Source of the DNA: Ilyomonas sp965199905
Lineage (GTDB): Bacteria; Bacteroidota; Bacteroidia; Chitinophagales; Chitinophagaceae
NCBI GenBank assembly: GCA_965199905.1
Contig: OZ241366.1
Span: 1-64,000, forward strand
Direction of reading: 5' to 3'
DNA: 64,000 nucleotides
The notes under the pieces were generated by a model. It was given only the letters and a program-made list of their open reading frames with translations. It did not search any database and had not been told where the DNA came from. This document shows, in pieces, positions 35,344 through 44,748 of this stretch. A program made the position numbers and the translations under genes. Position 1 is the first letter of the stretch. Each line of letters opens with the position of its first letter.

Positions 35344-36504
35344 ATGACATATAGAATCACCATCTTTTCTCTACTCTTTCTCATCTGTATGACCACCACC
35401 GAAGCGCAAAAACAAACACCACTGCATATCACGTTCACACTCACCTCCGCCACCTTACCCGAAGACAGTACCGTCTTCATCACCGGCGGCATCGGGGCAT
35501 TAGGAAACTGGGATCCCGGCAAAGTAAAAATGACTTACAACGGAAACCACCAATGGAGCTATGCCTTCACATTGTCAACGCCGGTAGCTGTTGAATACAA
35601 ATACACACTCGGCAACTGGCAGCACGAAGCCGCCTCAACCGACGGCAAACCACTCACAAACTTTTCCGCCAGTCTGCTACACGACACCACCGTCAGCGAT
35701 ACCATCAATTTATGGACAACCGGAACCGAAAACAAAGTCGTTGAGCACCATGTTACAGGCACCGTATTATCCCATCCCGCCATGAAAGGCAAAGGCATCC
35801 GCGATCGTGATGTTGTTGTTTGGCTTCCCCCGAATTACGACACCACCGGCAGCACAAAATATCCCGTTCTCTACATGCACGATGGTCAAAATATATTCGA
35901 CCCCGCCACCAGCGCCTTCGGTATAGAGTGGCGTGTAGACGAAACCTGCGACAGCCTCATTAAAAGCGGCGCCATACAGCCACTCATCGTTGTAGGCATA
36001 TACAACACCTCCGACCGCTCACTTGAGTATGTGCCCGGCAAAAGCGGCACCGCCTACATGAATTTTGTTGCCAAACAGCTCAAGCCCTTTATCGATTCCG
36101 CTTATCATACCGCTCCCGATGCAGCGCATACATTAACCGCCGGTTCTTCTCTCGGCGGTCTCATTTCCTTTATGCTCGCATGGCAATATCCCGGTGTGTT
36201 TTCAAAAGCCATTTGCATGTCACCAGCCTTCAAAGTCAACCGCATTGATTATGTAAAAGATGTCACGTTTTACAAAGGAAAAAAGAAGCCTGTCGCTTTC
36301 TATATCGATAATGGAGGCGTGGGGTTAGATTCGCAATTGCAGCCCGGCGTCAATGCCATGCTCGCCGCCCTCCGGCGAAAAGGATATGTACAAGACGCCG
36401 ATGTAAAGTATGTTCCCGACATCAGGGCAAAACACTCCGAAGCCTCATGGGCAAAGCGTTTCCCCGAAGCCATCACCTGGACTATGGGATTGATAAAACC
36501 ATAA
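35344..36504 (+). CDS. Secreted esterase with N-terminal CBM20 starch-binding domain
   Basis: The 386-residue protein has a signal peptide (about 1-21, ending TEAQ), a CBM20-type domain (about 25-125: ITFTLTSATLPEDSTVFITG, then LGNWDPGKVKM and VEYKYTLGNW) and an alpha/beta-hydrolase of the putative esterase family (about 145-386). The nucleophile is the Ser of AGSSLGG; VVWLPPNYDTT and YMHDGQNIFDP are typical, and the catalytic His is expected in AKHSEASW. It probably removes acyl groups from alpha-glucan or another carbohydrate outside the cytosol. The gene is richer in C-ending codons than its neighbours, which suggests transfer. Esterase function is well supported; substrate is inference. 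Confidence 0.82.
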   Translation: MTYRITIFSLLFLICMTTTEAQKQTPLHITFTLTSATLPEDSTVFITGGIGALGNWDPGKVKMTYNGNHQWSYAFTLSTPVAVEYKYTLGNWQHEAASTDGKPLTNFSASLLHDTTVSDTINLWTTGTENKVVEHHVTGTVLSHPAMKGKGIRDRDVVVWLPPNYDTTGSTKYPVLYMHDGQNIFDPATSAFGIEWRVDETCDSLIKSGAIQPLIVVGIYNTSDRSLEYVPGKSGTAYMNFVAKQLKPFIDSAYHTAPDAAHTLTAGSSLGGLISFMLAWQYPGVFSKAICMSPAFKVNRIDYVKDVTFYKGKKKPVAFYIDNGGVGLDSQLQPGVNAMLAALRRKGYVQDADVKYVPDIRAKHSEASWAKRFPEAITWTMGLIKP

Positions 36505-36526
36505 AACGATTATCTGCTTTCAGTAG

Positions 36527-36579
36527 ACTGTCAGGTTTTGCAGTAAGCTTCTCCGCATAAAACAGCAAACCTGACAGGT
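36527..36579 (+). terminator. Hairpin after the esterase gene
   Basis: CTGTCAGGTTT and AAACCTGACAG form an 11-bp stem with a loop of about 28 bases, 23 bases after the stop. There is no T-run, so factor-independent stopping is uncertain; it may protect the 3' end. Confidence 0.4.
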
Positions 36580-36605
36580 TCAATGACGTCTGGCAGTGAA
36601 GATTT

Positions 36606-36717
36606 TGAAATACAAATACATTTTTGGTAACCATCGTCCATCGCTTCCATTAAGCTGCGGTTGTGTCACTCCCATCAAGGTTCCGGGCAATGATTGGCCT
36701 TTCCAGGAAGCGAATAC
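36606..36717 (+). repeat. Dispersed repeat, copy G, hairpin lost
   Basis: Forward copy with ACATTTTTGGTAACCATCG, TCCATCGCTTCCATTAAGC, GGTTGTGTCACTCCCATCAA and GGTTCCGGGCAATGATTGG, ending in AGCGAATAC. The hairpin module is absent: GTTGTGTCA is joined directly to CTCCCATC, which looks like a clean loss or a state before gain. Confidence 0.8.
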
Positions 36718-36757
36718 AAACAGCCACCACAATAGGTTTATTACCGAATCTCACCAA

Positions 36758-37198
36758 CTAATAAGCGTGGTAATAAATGCGCGACACGGTTTTAAAGGTA
36801 TCCATTTTTGTAAGGATAAGCGCTTCCGCATTCACCGTATCAATGTTTATATATTGGTTCGTTAATATCGCCTGCTCGTTATTATTGTAAAAATAAATCT
36901 GGTTCGGGCTGTTATAAATGACTTGGTAAGCAAGTGTATCTTTTACAAGCGAATCCAACACTCTTACATTGTTAATAGTATACTGGCTCGAAGTAAATTG
37001 CGTAATCTCATTCACCGTATCCATTGCATACAAAAAAGTATTATTGTTCAGCGAATCAGTAACCTTCGAAGAATCAAATACCCAATCATGCGCTTGTAAA
37101 GCCTGGAACAAATGGGTGTCATAAACCGGGTCAGCCGTCTCTTTATCACAGGCATAAATAGTAATACAAACAACACAAAGCAGCAGAAAACGTTTCAT
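36758..37198 (-). CDS. Hypothetical lipoprotein
   Basis: The 146-residue product (first ATG 37198; the frame also offers a TTG just before) has a lipoprotein signal: MKRFLLLCVVCITIYAC with the Cys near 17 followed by DKETAD. The acidic residue after the Cys fits surface export in Bacteroidota, where an acidic patch after the Cys acts as a signal. The rest has alternating beta-like segments (e.g. QYTINNVRVLDSLV, YQVIYNSPNQIYFYNN) resembling the small DUF-type lipocalin-like proteins. Function unknown. Single gene. Confidence 0.65.
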   Translation of the reverse strand: MKRFLLLCVVCITIYACDKETADPVYDTHLFQALQAHDWVFDSSKVTDSLNNNTFLYAMDTVNEITQFTSSQYTINNVRVLDSLVKDTLAYQVIYNSPNQIYFYNNNEQAILTNQYINIDTVNAEALILTKMDTFKTVSRIYYHAY

Positions 37199-37555
37199 CA
37201 ATCAGGAATAAAATGAGCGGTAAATGTATTGTGTAATATCGTTTTCAAATTCGGTTTTATTGTAAGGCTAATACACCTTACTCTGATTTTGTAAACAGAA
37301 AGAATTTGCTCCTTTTGTTACCGGTTATCGATTAACCTTTGAGGGCGTTTTATTTTATCAGTCATATATAAAATTCAAAGAGGCAAGATGCTTTATGAGC
37401 TTAGTAATAAGAAATAAACCGAAAGGATACAAACTTTATTACCTTCCCTAACTAAAAAAGCAATTGCCTTATTACTTGCAATGGATTACTGAGGTAAAAG
37501 CTTGCATACGAAGCAATTAACTTCGCCAATGGGTTGGTTCTCTTGCTATAATAAA
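37199..37555. other. Intergenic gap without recognised features
   Basis: The gap between the lipoprotein start and the phoH terminator contains no repeat copy, tRNA, or coding-like frame that I can see. The lipoprotein promoter should lie at its left edge; no full -7 match was found. Confidence 0.4.
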
Positions 37556-37592
37556 CAAGAAGCCGCTCTCAATACCTGAGAGCGGCTCTTAT
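37556..37592 (-). terminator. Terminator-like hairpin after phoH
   Basis: AGCCGCTCTC and GAGAGCGGCT form a 10-bp GC-rich stem 20 bases after the phoH stop on the minus strand. The following bases (TTCTTGTTTATTAT) are T-rich but not a pure run. Confidence 0.65.
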
Positions 37593-37611
37593 ATGTTGCA
37601 CTTATAACCTG

Positions 37612-38628
37612 TTATTGTTGCGGATCGCGTTTCAAAAGCGAAGGACGTTGATAACCCTGCGGCTGATTTTCATTCTCAGTAAAGTCTTTATCATACGCTT
37701 TAATAATAGCTTTTACAAGGCGGTGACGTACCACATCTTCTTCATCCAGTTCAATATGCGCAATGCCATCAATATTGCGAAGAATACGTGCCGCTTTCCA
37801 TAAACCGCTCTGCATATTGCGAGGCAAATCCACTTGTGTCGGGTCGCCCGTAATAATGGCTTTTGCGTTAGCACCAATACGCGTCAGGAACATTTTCAAC
37901 TGAAGATCATTCGTGTTTTGCGCTTCGTCAAGAATAATAAATGCATTATCCAGCGTACGACCGCGCATATAAGCCAAAGGTGCTATTTCTATGGTGCGTG
38001 TGCTCATATAATAACCAAGCTTATCAGCCGGTATCATATCATCAAGCGCATCATAAAGCGGCCGCAGGTATGGGTCAATCTTCTCCTTTAAATCGCCCGG
38101 TAAAAAGCCAAGATTTTCACCCGCTTCCACCGCAGGGCGCGTAAGAATAATTTTTTTAACCTGCTTGTTTTTCAACGCGCGAACAGCCAATGCCACAGCC
38201 GTGTATGTTTTGCCTGTACCTGCAGGTCCGATGGCAAACACAATGTCGTTTTTATCAGCCGCCGCCACCATTCTTTTCTGGTTGGCAGTGCGGGCACGAA
38301 CCGTTTTGCCATTGGGTCCAAAAACAAGAATTTCATTGGGATTGCGGTCAACAAAATTATCAATGGTTTCCGCGTCATCACCACCGAGAATCTGCTCAAA
38401 ATAATTGTCAGTTAAGTCGCCGTTACGCTCCATGTATTGAACCACGAGGTCAATTTTTTCTTTGGCCTGGTCAATCTGTTCGGGCGCGCCACTAAGCTTT
38501 ATCTGAGTGCCGCGAGACAAAATTTTCAGCAAGGGAAACTTCTTCTTAAGAAGATCCAGCTTGCGGTTGTTCACCCCAAAAAATTCAATGGGATTCACAG
38601 TTTCGAGATTAATAATTGTGTCTGTCAA
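37612..38628 (-). CDS. phoH: PhoH family ATPase
   Basis: The 338-residue protein is a PhoH/PhoL-type protein: a KH-like N-terminal part (about 25-65) followed by a P-loop ATPase domain with Walker A GPAGTGKT (134-141), DEAQN (Walker B) and TGDPTQVDLP. Members are linked to RNA metabolism, often together with YbeY; exact activity is unsettled. The likely start is a TTG at 38628, because no ATG occurs for many codons and a full -7 box (38660-38667) lies 31 bases upstream. It is a lone minus-strand gene. Confidence 0.88.
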   Translation of the reverse strand: MTDTIINLETVNPIEFFGVNNRKLDLLKKKFPLLKILSRGTQIKLSGAPEQIDQAKEKIDLVVQYMERNGDLTDNYFEQILGGDDAETIDNFVDRNPNEILVFGPNGKTVRARTANQKRMVAAADKNDIVFAIGPAGTGKTYTAVALAVRALKNKQVKKIILTRPAVEAGENLGFLPGDLKEKIDPYLRPLYDALDDMIPADKLGYYMSTRTIEIAPLAYMRGRTLDNAFIILDEAQNTNDLQLKMFLTRIGANAKAIITGDPTQVDLPRNMQSGLWKAARILRNIDGIAHIELDEEDVVRHRLVKAIIKAYDKDFTENENQPQGYQRPSLLKRDPQQ

Positions 38629-38659
38629 ATTGGAATATTTAGATGTAAAAGAACTACTT

Positions 38660-38667
38660 CAAACTTA
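38660..38667 (-). promoter_or_regulatory. -7 promoter element of phoH
   Basis: TAAGTTTG on the minus strand fully matches TAnnTTTG. Its distance to the TTG codon at 38628 supports that unusual start. No TTG stands at the ideal -33 spacing. Confidence 0.5.
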
Positions 38668-39050
38668 GTACAATTTGGCGTTAATCGGAAGCTTTGCGTT
38701 ATACACTAATGTTAATAAAAAAGGAAGAACAAAGCGCGTTCCGGCATTAATAGAAATCATGGATAATGTTAAGTGAAATGCGATAAAAATTTTGAAAGTG
38801 ATTTTTATAATCTGAAGGCAATTTGTTTCAAAGCAAATGTTTAATGATATAAAATAGGATAAAGACGCAAGATCATGTACTTCGCAACCGAAATAGCCTG
38901 TATGCGGATTATCGTGTTCCGAAAGGAAATTGTTTTAGGGCATTGGTAAAATGAGTGCTGCATTTTTACAAGCACATAATAGACATCGGTAATTTCTTTA
39001 TTGCCAAAGATAAAAGGTATTCGATTGTTGTAAGCCAGTTCTGCCACTTA

Positions 39051-39149
39051 TCAGGTCTTTGCTATCACGACCGTACGCGGTTTTGAACTTTTGTCTTTTT
39101 TTGCAAAGGCGGCATAGTTTAATAAGAATGCTGCGGATATGATAAGCAT
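39051..39149 (-). pseudogene. Remnant of a small secreted protein
   Basis: Minus strand, 32 residues: MLIISAAFLLNYAAFAKKDK, then SSKPRTVVIAKT and a double stop. It looks like a signal peptide with the first residues of a mature protein, cut short. Downstream, 38841-39047 stays open in the same frame (containing NNRIPFIFGNKEITDVYYVL) but lacks a good start. The 750-base gap between phoH and prmA thus seems to hold a decayed gene. Family unknown; the whole could be chance. Confidence 0.35.
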
Positions 39150-39383
39150 CGCTTTTTTATATTCCGTTATCCTTTTTATCTAACATTACTGATTGGGCAT
39201 TATAAGTGCTGTAAAATTTATAAGGTGTAAACTGAAGGTGTTTGTCGGAGATAAACAATGTTTGGAACGAATAATATAACTGCAGTTGATAATCATGTAT
39301 AGAAAAGTCTGGCAACAACAAGCGCTGTCTTCTTTTTGTTTCTGATTTATTCAATTCAAGCATTGTGATTCTATAATTGGTTA

Positions 39384-40232
39384 ATGAACATATTTATCTT
39401 TCCATTTCTTATGAATGAAGAATCACGGATAGAAGTTACTTTTGAAGATGTCGGGCAAGAATATAAAGATGTAATTATTGCTTTGCTGGCGGATATTGGT
39501 TTTGATAGTTTTGATGAAAGTGACGGTTTACTCAAAGCTTATAGTGGCAAGAGTAATGATCACGAATCTGCTTTGAGAGAAATTGCAAACTCATATTCTC
39601 TTTCTTACACCACAATAGAAATACAACCGCAGAACTGGAATGCACTGTGGGAAAGCAACTTTGAGCCGGTTGTTATCGATAATTTTTTAGCTGTCCGCGC
39701 ACACTTTCACAACCTGATACCAAATGTTAAATATGAAATTGTAATCACTCCCAAAATGAGTTTTGGCACCGGACATCATGCAACCACAACTATGATGGTG
39801 CAACAGATGCAGAATTTGAAATTTTCCGGCAAAGCCGTTTTTGATTTTGGAACCGGAACCGGTATCCTGGCAATTCTGGCTGAAAAATTAGGTGCCAAAA
39901 ATGTGCTTGCCGTTGACAACGATAGCTGGAGCATTGAGAACAGTAAAGAAAATGTTGAGCGGAACCAATGTGAGCATATTAAAATTGAACCTGGAGAAAA
40001 CGCAGCGGTAAATGACACGTTTGATATAATACTGGCTAATATCAACCGCAATATTATTTTAGACAACCTGGCTTATCTTAATGATTGTCTGAATGAAAAA
40101 GGATACCTGTTGTTAAGCGGTTTGTTGGTGGAAGATGAGGCTGTTATTCTAAAGGAAATAGATCAATACCCTTTGCAGCACCAGAATACGCGTCAACTTG
40201 GGCAGTGGATTTCGCTGCTTTTTACCCGTTAA
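39384..40232 (+). CDS. prmA: Ribosomal protein L11 methyltransferase
   Basis: The 282-residue protein (273 if ATG 39411 is used) is a class I SAM methyltransferase of the PrmA family, which trimethylates ribosomal protein L11. Typical parts are an N-terminal domain with NWNALWESNFEPVVI, the PrmA signature MSFGTGHHATTTMM, the SAM-binding FDFGTGTGILAILAEKLGA and the post-I NINRNIILDNL that corresponds to the NPxx-like catalytic loop. Length is normal for Bacteroidota. It precedes plsY by about 80 bases. Confidence 0.92.
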   Translation: MNIFIFPFLMNEESRIEVTFEDVGQEYKDVIIALLADIGFDSFDESDGLLKAYSGKSNDHESALREIANSYSLSYTTIEIQPQNWNALWESNFEPVVIDNFLAVRAHFHNLIPNVKYEIVITPKMSFGTGHHATTTMMVQQMQNLKFSGKAVFDFGTGTGILAILAEKLGAKNVLAVDNDSWSIENSKENVERNQCEHIKIEPGENAAVNDTFDIILANINRNIILDNLAYLNDCLNEKGYLLLSGLLVEDEAVILKEIDQYPLQHQNTRQLGQWISLLFTR

Positions 40233-40316
40233 AATTTTCTTACAGAAGCAACGTCGAGCTTGGATTAACAAACGAAATGAATATATTTGTCACTCTTAAC
40301 ATTTCTTTCGAATCAC

Positions 40317-40988
40317 ATGCATGAGATACTTCTAATCGTTGCTGCCTATTTAACAGGCTCTATTCCAACGGCTGTATGGATCAGCAAGCACTATTTCGGA
40401 ATCGACATCCGCGATTACGGTAGCGGCAATGCCGGTGCTACCAATACATATCGTGTGCTCGGATCGAAATGGGGAACGATAGTTATGTTGATTGATATGC
40501 TAAAAGGAGTGGTTGCTACATCTCTTTATATTATTATCCCTTTTTATGTTATACAAACTCATGATTGGGATAGAACAAACCTCATGATTGGTTTAGGTTT
40601 GGCGGCTGTGTTAGGTCATATTTTTCCAATATGGGCTAATTTCAAAGGTGGAAAAGGTGTTGCTACTTTATTTGGAATGGTGGTCGCAATGCAACCGAGT
40701 GTGGCTTTATGCTGCGTTGCTGTTTTTCTTTTAGTTTTATATCTTACGCGTTTTGTTTCTTTAAGCTCTATTCTATCCAGCGTTGCTTTTGCTGTATTTA
40801 TCCTTTTTGTTTTTAATGATGATGTAACGCTTTACCGTATATTTTCTGTGGCTGTCGCGTTGATGGTGATCCTTACACACCAAAAAAATATCAATCGCCT
40901 TTTAAAAGGCACTGAAACCAAAGTTCCCATTTTGAAATACCGCGATCGCCGCCGTCAAAGACGGCGCAATGAACATTCTGAAGAATAA
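40317..40988 (+). CDS. plsY: Acyl-phosphate--glycerol-3-phosphate acyltransferase
   Basis: The membrane enzyme of about 223 residues adds an acyl group from acyl phosphate to glycerol-3-phosphate, the first step in phospholipid synthesis in most bacteria. The three family motifs are seen: AYLTGSIPTAVWI with DIRDYGSGNAGATN, GHIFPIWANFKGGKGVATLFG, and the later LTRFVSLSSI and LTHQKNINRLLKGTE. Five membrane segments are predicted and the tail is very basic (RDRRRQRRRN). The frame reaches 40287 only through a TTG; ATG 40317 fits the family start. Confidence 0.92.
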   Translation: MHEILLIVAAYLTGSIPTAVWISKHYFGIDIRDYGSGNAGATNTYRVLGSKWGTIVMLIDMLKGVVATSLYIIIPFYVIQTHDWDRTNLMIGLGLAAVLGHIFPIWANFKGGKGVATLFGMVVAMQPSVALCCVAVFLLVLYLTRFVSLSSILSSVAFAVFILFVFNDDVTLYRIFSVAVALMVILTHQKNINRLLKGTETKVPILKYRDRRRQRRRNEHSEE

Positions 40989-41316
40989 GATTCTCTGATT
41001 TCCTCTTTGAGAAAATACAATAAGCTCTATAAAGTATATTTATTGCTTTGACCATTTACTTATGTTGGTCGCTGTATATCTTATAAATATCTGAAACGTA
41101 GTTTCTCTGCCGAAGTGATAATCCGGATTAATTTTTAAAAAAAGGGTATGCATAGAAATGCTCACCCGGAATCCAATATCGCTACAGTTTGTTCAATACA
41201 AATGCCAAAGAAGAAGTAGCTATCTTAAAAAGCTTTAAATGTTTTACTTTTAAATATATTTCCCACAAAAGGAAGATTAGGTTTCAAATCTGGAAAATCT
41301 TAACAACTTTTAGCTA
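40989..41316. other. Intergenic gap without recognised features
   Basis: About 330 AT-rich bases after plsY. I see no repeat copy or reading frame that looks coding. The terminator for the converging efflux operon begins at the right end. Confidence 0.4.
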
Positions 41317-41367
41317 AAAGCAAACCCGCCTGTAAATATTCCTACAGGCGGGTTTGCTTTTATTTTT
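41317..41367 (-). terminator. Strong terminator of the efflux operon
   Basis: An 18-bp perfect stem (AAAGCAAACCCGCCTGTA with its complement) around an eight-base loop lies 19 bases after the RND gene on the minus strand. Both sides are T- or A-rich, so it could stop plus-strand transcription from plsY as well. Confidence 0.85.
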
Positions 41368-41385
41368 ATTTATGAAGAAAGTAAA

Positions 41386-44300
41386 TCAAATATGTACAGA
41401 TGCCGGAATGCCATGACCATTTTCGTGAACTTGATGTGGCGTATAGTCTTCTACCATCAATTCATCCATTGATTTCTTTTGTTTGTTACCGGAGAATTTC
41501 GCAATCAACTTATCGAAAATTGCATAGACTACCGGAACGATTACTAATGTAAGAAACAGAGAGCTTAACAAGCCTCCAATAATAACCCAGGCCAATCCAT
41601 TTTTCCATTCTGCGCCTGCGCCTTTGGCAACGGCAATTGGTATCATACCAAAAACCATTGCAATAGTTGTCATCAAAATCGGGCGAAGACGTGCATGATT
41701 GGCATCTATCAGCGCTTGATAAGTGCTTTCTCCTTCTGCCTTTCTTTGGTTGGCAAAGTCGACCAGCAGGATGGCATTTTTACAAACCAAACCAATCAGC
41801 ATGATAATGCCCATGATGGTGAAAAGGCTTAGAGATTCATTCGTTAAACCCAATGCCAGCAAAGCACCAATAAACGACAACGGAATTGAAAATAAAACCA
41901 CAAACGGATAAGCAAAACTGTTGTAAAGCGCCACCATTACCAGGTAAACCAGAATGATAGCAGATAACAATGCAATACCCAAAGTACCAAAACCTTCCGT
42001 TTGATTTTCCATATCGCCACTCCACACATAACCAACACCGGCTGGCTTTCTCAATTTCTCAAACTGGCTTTGCCATTCGGCGGCTACTGTACCCGTCGGG
42101 CGACCAATGGTTTGTGCGTTAATAGTAACAGAAGGGCTTTTATCACGACGCTCTAACTGGCTCGGTCCGCTGCCTTCTTTTACCTCCGCAAACTGATCCA
42201 GCTTTACTTGCTCACCTGCATCATTTGTAAATAGCAGGCTGCGAACATCCTCAACACTTTTGCGGTTAAAGTTGCCGAAGCGGGTATCAATATCATATTC
42301 ATCATCACCTGCGCGAAACTTACTATCCGTATTGCCGCTAAAAGCGGTCTGCATAGTCATACCAACTGTTTGCAGATTCAATCCCAAAGCCGACATTTTA
42401 TCACGGTCAACCTGCACATCAATTTCAGGGTTGCCACTTTCAACTGACAGCTTAAGTTCTGTAGCTCCTTTTATTTTTGAGAGCTGGCTCATTGCAGCAT
42501 TGGCAAATACCATTGCACTGTCTAATGTGGGCGCTGTAACAACAAGCGCAAGCGGCGCCTGATCTGCCGTACCCATAATGTTTACCGGAACCGTTTTTAC
42601 TTTGGCTCCAACCAACACTTTTGCCAGTTCGCTTTTTGTTTTAGCAGCATATACATACGAGTCATCATCACGATCCTGGCGCGGCACAAGCTTTATATCA
42701 AGTTCCGATTTGTATTCCGTTGCTTGCGTAGCTCCAAAGCCTTCACTGGTTTGCCCAACAGTTGTAATAATATCGGTCACTTCTTTTTTGCTGCGCAAAA
42801 ACTGCTCGGCGCGTTGTGTCATTAAGTTCGTTTGTTCAATGGCAGCGTCTTTCGGCATTTCTATTTGAACCAAAAATTCACCCCGGTCACTCTTTGGGAA
42901 AAACTCCGAGCCAATGAAGCCGCCTGCGATGATACCGATGGAAGCAAAAAACAAGACCACGACAACAAGTAAAGTCCAGCGCTTATGACCTAAACACCAA
43001 ACTAATAAACCGGTCATCCAGTTTGTGAATTTGGTAAGTCCTCTTTCAAAAGAAAGTATGATTCGGCCAAAGAGGTTTTTGCCGGTAATCACTTCCAGTT
43101 TTCCAAAGCGCGACGATAGCCATGGCACAATAGTGAAGGAAGAAAGCAGTGATAAAGAAGTGGCAATAATAACCGTTACACAAAACTGCCTTAATATGTT
43201 TGATACCAGACCTGTACTTATGGCAATTGGGAAAAACACAACGATAATTACAAGTGTAATAGCAGATACTGTAAAGCCGATTTCCTTTGTAGCATCATAT
43301 GAAGCACGCACACGGTTTTTACCCATTTCCATGTGGCGATAGATATTTTCCAACACCACAATCGCATCATCCACAAGTATGCCCACAACGAGTGACAATG
43401 CAAGCAGTGTCATTAAATTCAGAGAATAGCCAAGAAGCTTGATGCCAATAAAAGTAGCAATCAATGAAGCCGGGATGGATACCATTACAATCAGCGAGTT
43501 GCGTATGCTATGGAGAAAGAACAGCATTACGAAGGCAACCAGAACTACAGCCAGCAACAGGTCATGAATTACAGCATCGGCAGATTCAAGTGTAAACACC
43601 GAACTATCGTTGGCAATACTGAGAATGAGACCGTTCGATTTATAATCCTGCGTTAGCTTGGCAACAATCTTTTTGGTTTCATCAGAGATGGCAACTGCGT
43701 TTGCATCGGATTGCTTTATCATCTGTACCACAATTGCACTTTTGCCATTTACGCGAGCAATTTTTTCAACGTCTTTTTGAGAATCCTGAACATCTGCGAT
43801 ATCATTTAAACGAATTTGAATTCCATTTTTAGAAGACACAACCAGGTTGCGCAATTCATCTACCGACCTATATTTTCCTTGTAACCGAATGGTGATATTT
43901 TGTTGGCGCGTTTGTACACTGCCTGTTGGAAAGTCGAGGTTAGAAGCCGCAATGATTTGCTGTACCTGAGGCACGCTCAAGCCATATCCCTGTAGTTTGT
44001 TGGCGTCAAGATTTACCTGTATTTCACGTTCCTGCCCACCAATTAAATTTACTTGTGCCACGCCTGCAATACGCGAAAGAGCAGGAGCTACACGGTTATC
44101 CATTAAATCGTAAAATCCGGCTTCATCCATATTAGCGGATGCGGACAAAGTGATGATAGGTAAATCATCCAGTGAAAACTTGTTGAGTGATGGCGTTTTT
44201 GCATCTTCAGGCAGATTGCTGATGATTGCATTTACCTTTCGCTGCGCGTCGTTTAATGAATAATCAACATCGGCATTATCAGTAAGCTGAATAAGAACAC

Positions 44301-44568
44301 TGGAAAGGCTTTCGTACGATTTGGAATCAATCTTTTTGATGTTTTCCAAAGATGAAACGGCGTCTTCGATTTTCTTGGTAACGGTATTTTCAATTTCGCC
44401 GGGCGATGCACCGGGATATACGGTAGTGATGGATACTACATTTGAAGAAAATTTAGGTATTAACTCATAAGTAAGCGAAGTATAGCTAAGCAAACCGCCG
44501 AGAATTAATATGGTAAACAACACTACAATGAGTGTGGGGCGCTTAATGGAAATTTCTGCTAATTTCAT
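41386..44568 (-). CDS. RND efflux transporter permease (HAE1/AcrB type)
   Basis: The 1060-residue inner-membrane pump has the RND layout: MKLAEISIKRPTLIVVLFTI at the start, a first periplasmic loop (about 35-335), membrane segments 2-6 with the proton-relay motif VGILVDDAIVVLENIYRHME, a second loop (about 560-865) and final membrane segments with LIGLVCKNAILLVDFANQR. The DD pair in segment 4 marks the drug-proton (HAE) class rather than a heavy-metal pump. It is the last gene of a TetR-TolC-MFP-RND operon and is separated from the adaptor gene by 221 bases containing repeat copy H. Substrates unknown. Confidence 0.93.
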   Translation of the reverse strand: MKLAEISIKRPTLIVVLFTILILGGLLSYTSLTYELIPKFSSNVVSITTVYPGASPGEIENTVTKKIEDAVSSLENIKKIDSKSYESLSSVLIQLTDNADVDYSLNDAQRKVNAIISNLPEDAKTPSLNKFSLDDLPIITLSASANMDEAGFYDLMDNRVAPALSRIAGVAQVNLIGGQEREIQVNLDANKLQGYGLSVPQVQQIIAASNLDFPTGSVQTRQQNITIRLQGKYRSVDELRNLVVSSKNGIQIRLNDIADVQDSQKDVEKIARVNGKSAIVVQMIKQSDANAVAISDETKKIVAKLTQDYKSNGLILSIANDSSVFTLESADAVIHDLLLAVVLVAFVMLFFLHSIRNSLIVMVSIPASLIATFIGIKLLGYSLNLMTLLALSLVVGILVDDAIVVLENIYRHMEMGKNRVRASYDATKEIGFTVSAITLVIIVVFFPIAISTGLVSNILRQFCVTVIIATSLSLLSSFTIVPWLSSRFGKLEVITGKNLFGRIILSFERGLTKFTNWMTGLLVWCLGHKRWTLLVVVVLFFASIGIIAGGFIGSEFFPKSDRGEFLVQIEMPKDAAIEQTNLMTQRAEQFLRSKKEVTDIITTVGQTSEGFGATQATEYKSELDIKLVPRQDRDDDSYVYAAKTKSELAKVLVGAKVKTVPVNIMGTADQAPLALVVTAPTLDSAMVFANAAMSQLSKIKGATELKLSVESGNPEIDVQVDRDKMSALGLNLQTVGMTMQTAFSGNTDSKFRAGDDEYDIDTRFGNFNRKSVEDVRSLLFTNDAGEQVKLDQFAEVKEGSGPSQLERRDKSPSVTINAQTIGRPTGTVAAEWQSQFEKLRKPAGVGYVWSGDMENQTEGFGTLGIALLSAIILVYLVMVALYNSFAYPFVVLFSIPLSFIGALLALGLTNESLSLFTIMGIIMLIGLVCKNAILLVDFANQRKAEGESTYQALIDANHARLRPILMTTIAMVFGMIPIAVAKGAGAEWKNGLAWVIIGGLLSSLFLTLVIVPVVYAIFDKLIAKFSGNKQKKSMDELMVEDYTPHQVHENGHGIPASVHI

Positions 44569-44639
44569 GTTTGCATTATTTTAAACCTGAACCGGAATGA
44601 TTGTGATTTATGGAATTATTCCGTTGATTTTATTTCAGT

Positions 44640-44748
44640 CGCTTTTATAAAGCTCAATTATTACCCTGAACGATGAACGGAGCGTCGCAACTGTCGATCG
44701 ATCGGAGGGAAGGACGATGGCTCTATAAACCTGTATTTTGTATTTCTT
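44640..44748 (-). repeat. Dispersed repeat, copy H (inverted), inside the efflux operon
   Basis: Read on the minus strand it shows GGTTTATAGAGCCATCGTCC, CGACAGTTGCGACGC and TTCAGGGTAATAATTGAGC, then TTATAAAAGC. The hairpin module is absent; GCGTCGCAACTGTCG stands in its place as in copy C. It contains the perfect palindrome CGATCGATCG. It fills most of the gap between adaptor and permease genes. Confidence 0.75.

Noticed and set aside
36596..36865. Plus-strand frame of 89 residues
   Set aside because: It consists of repeat copy G read as protein and the reverse of the lipoprotein gene end.
38841..39047. Minus-strand frame of 68 residues between phoH and prmA
   Set aside because: No good start and no family character; at most the tail of the decayed secreted protein described at 39051-39149.
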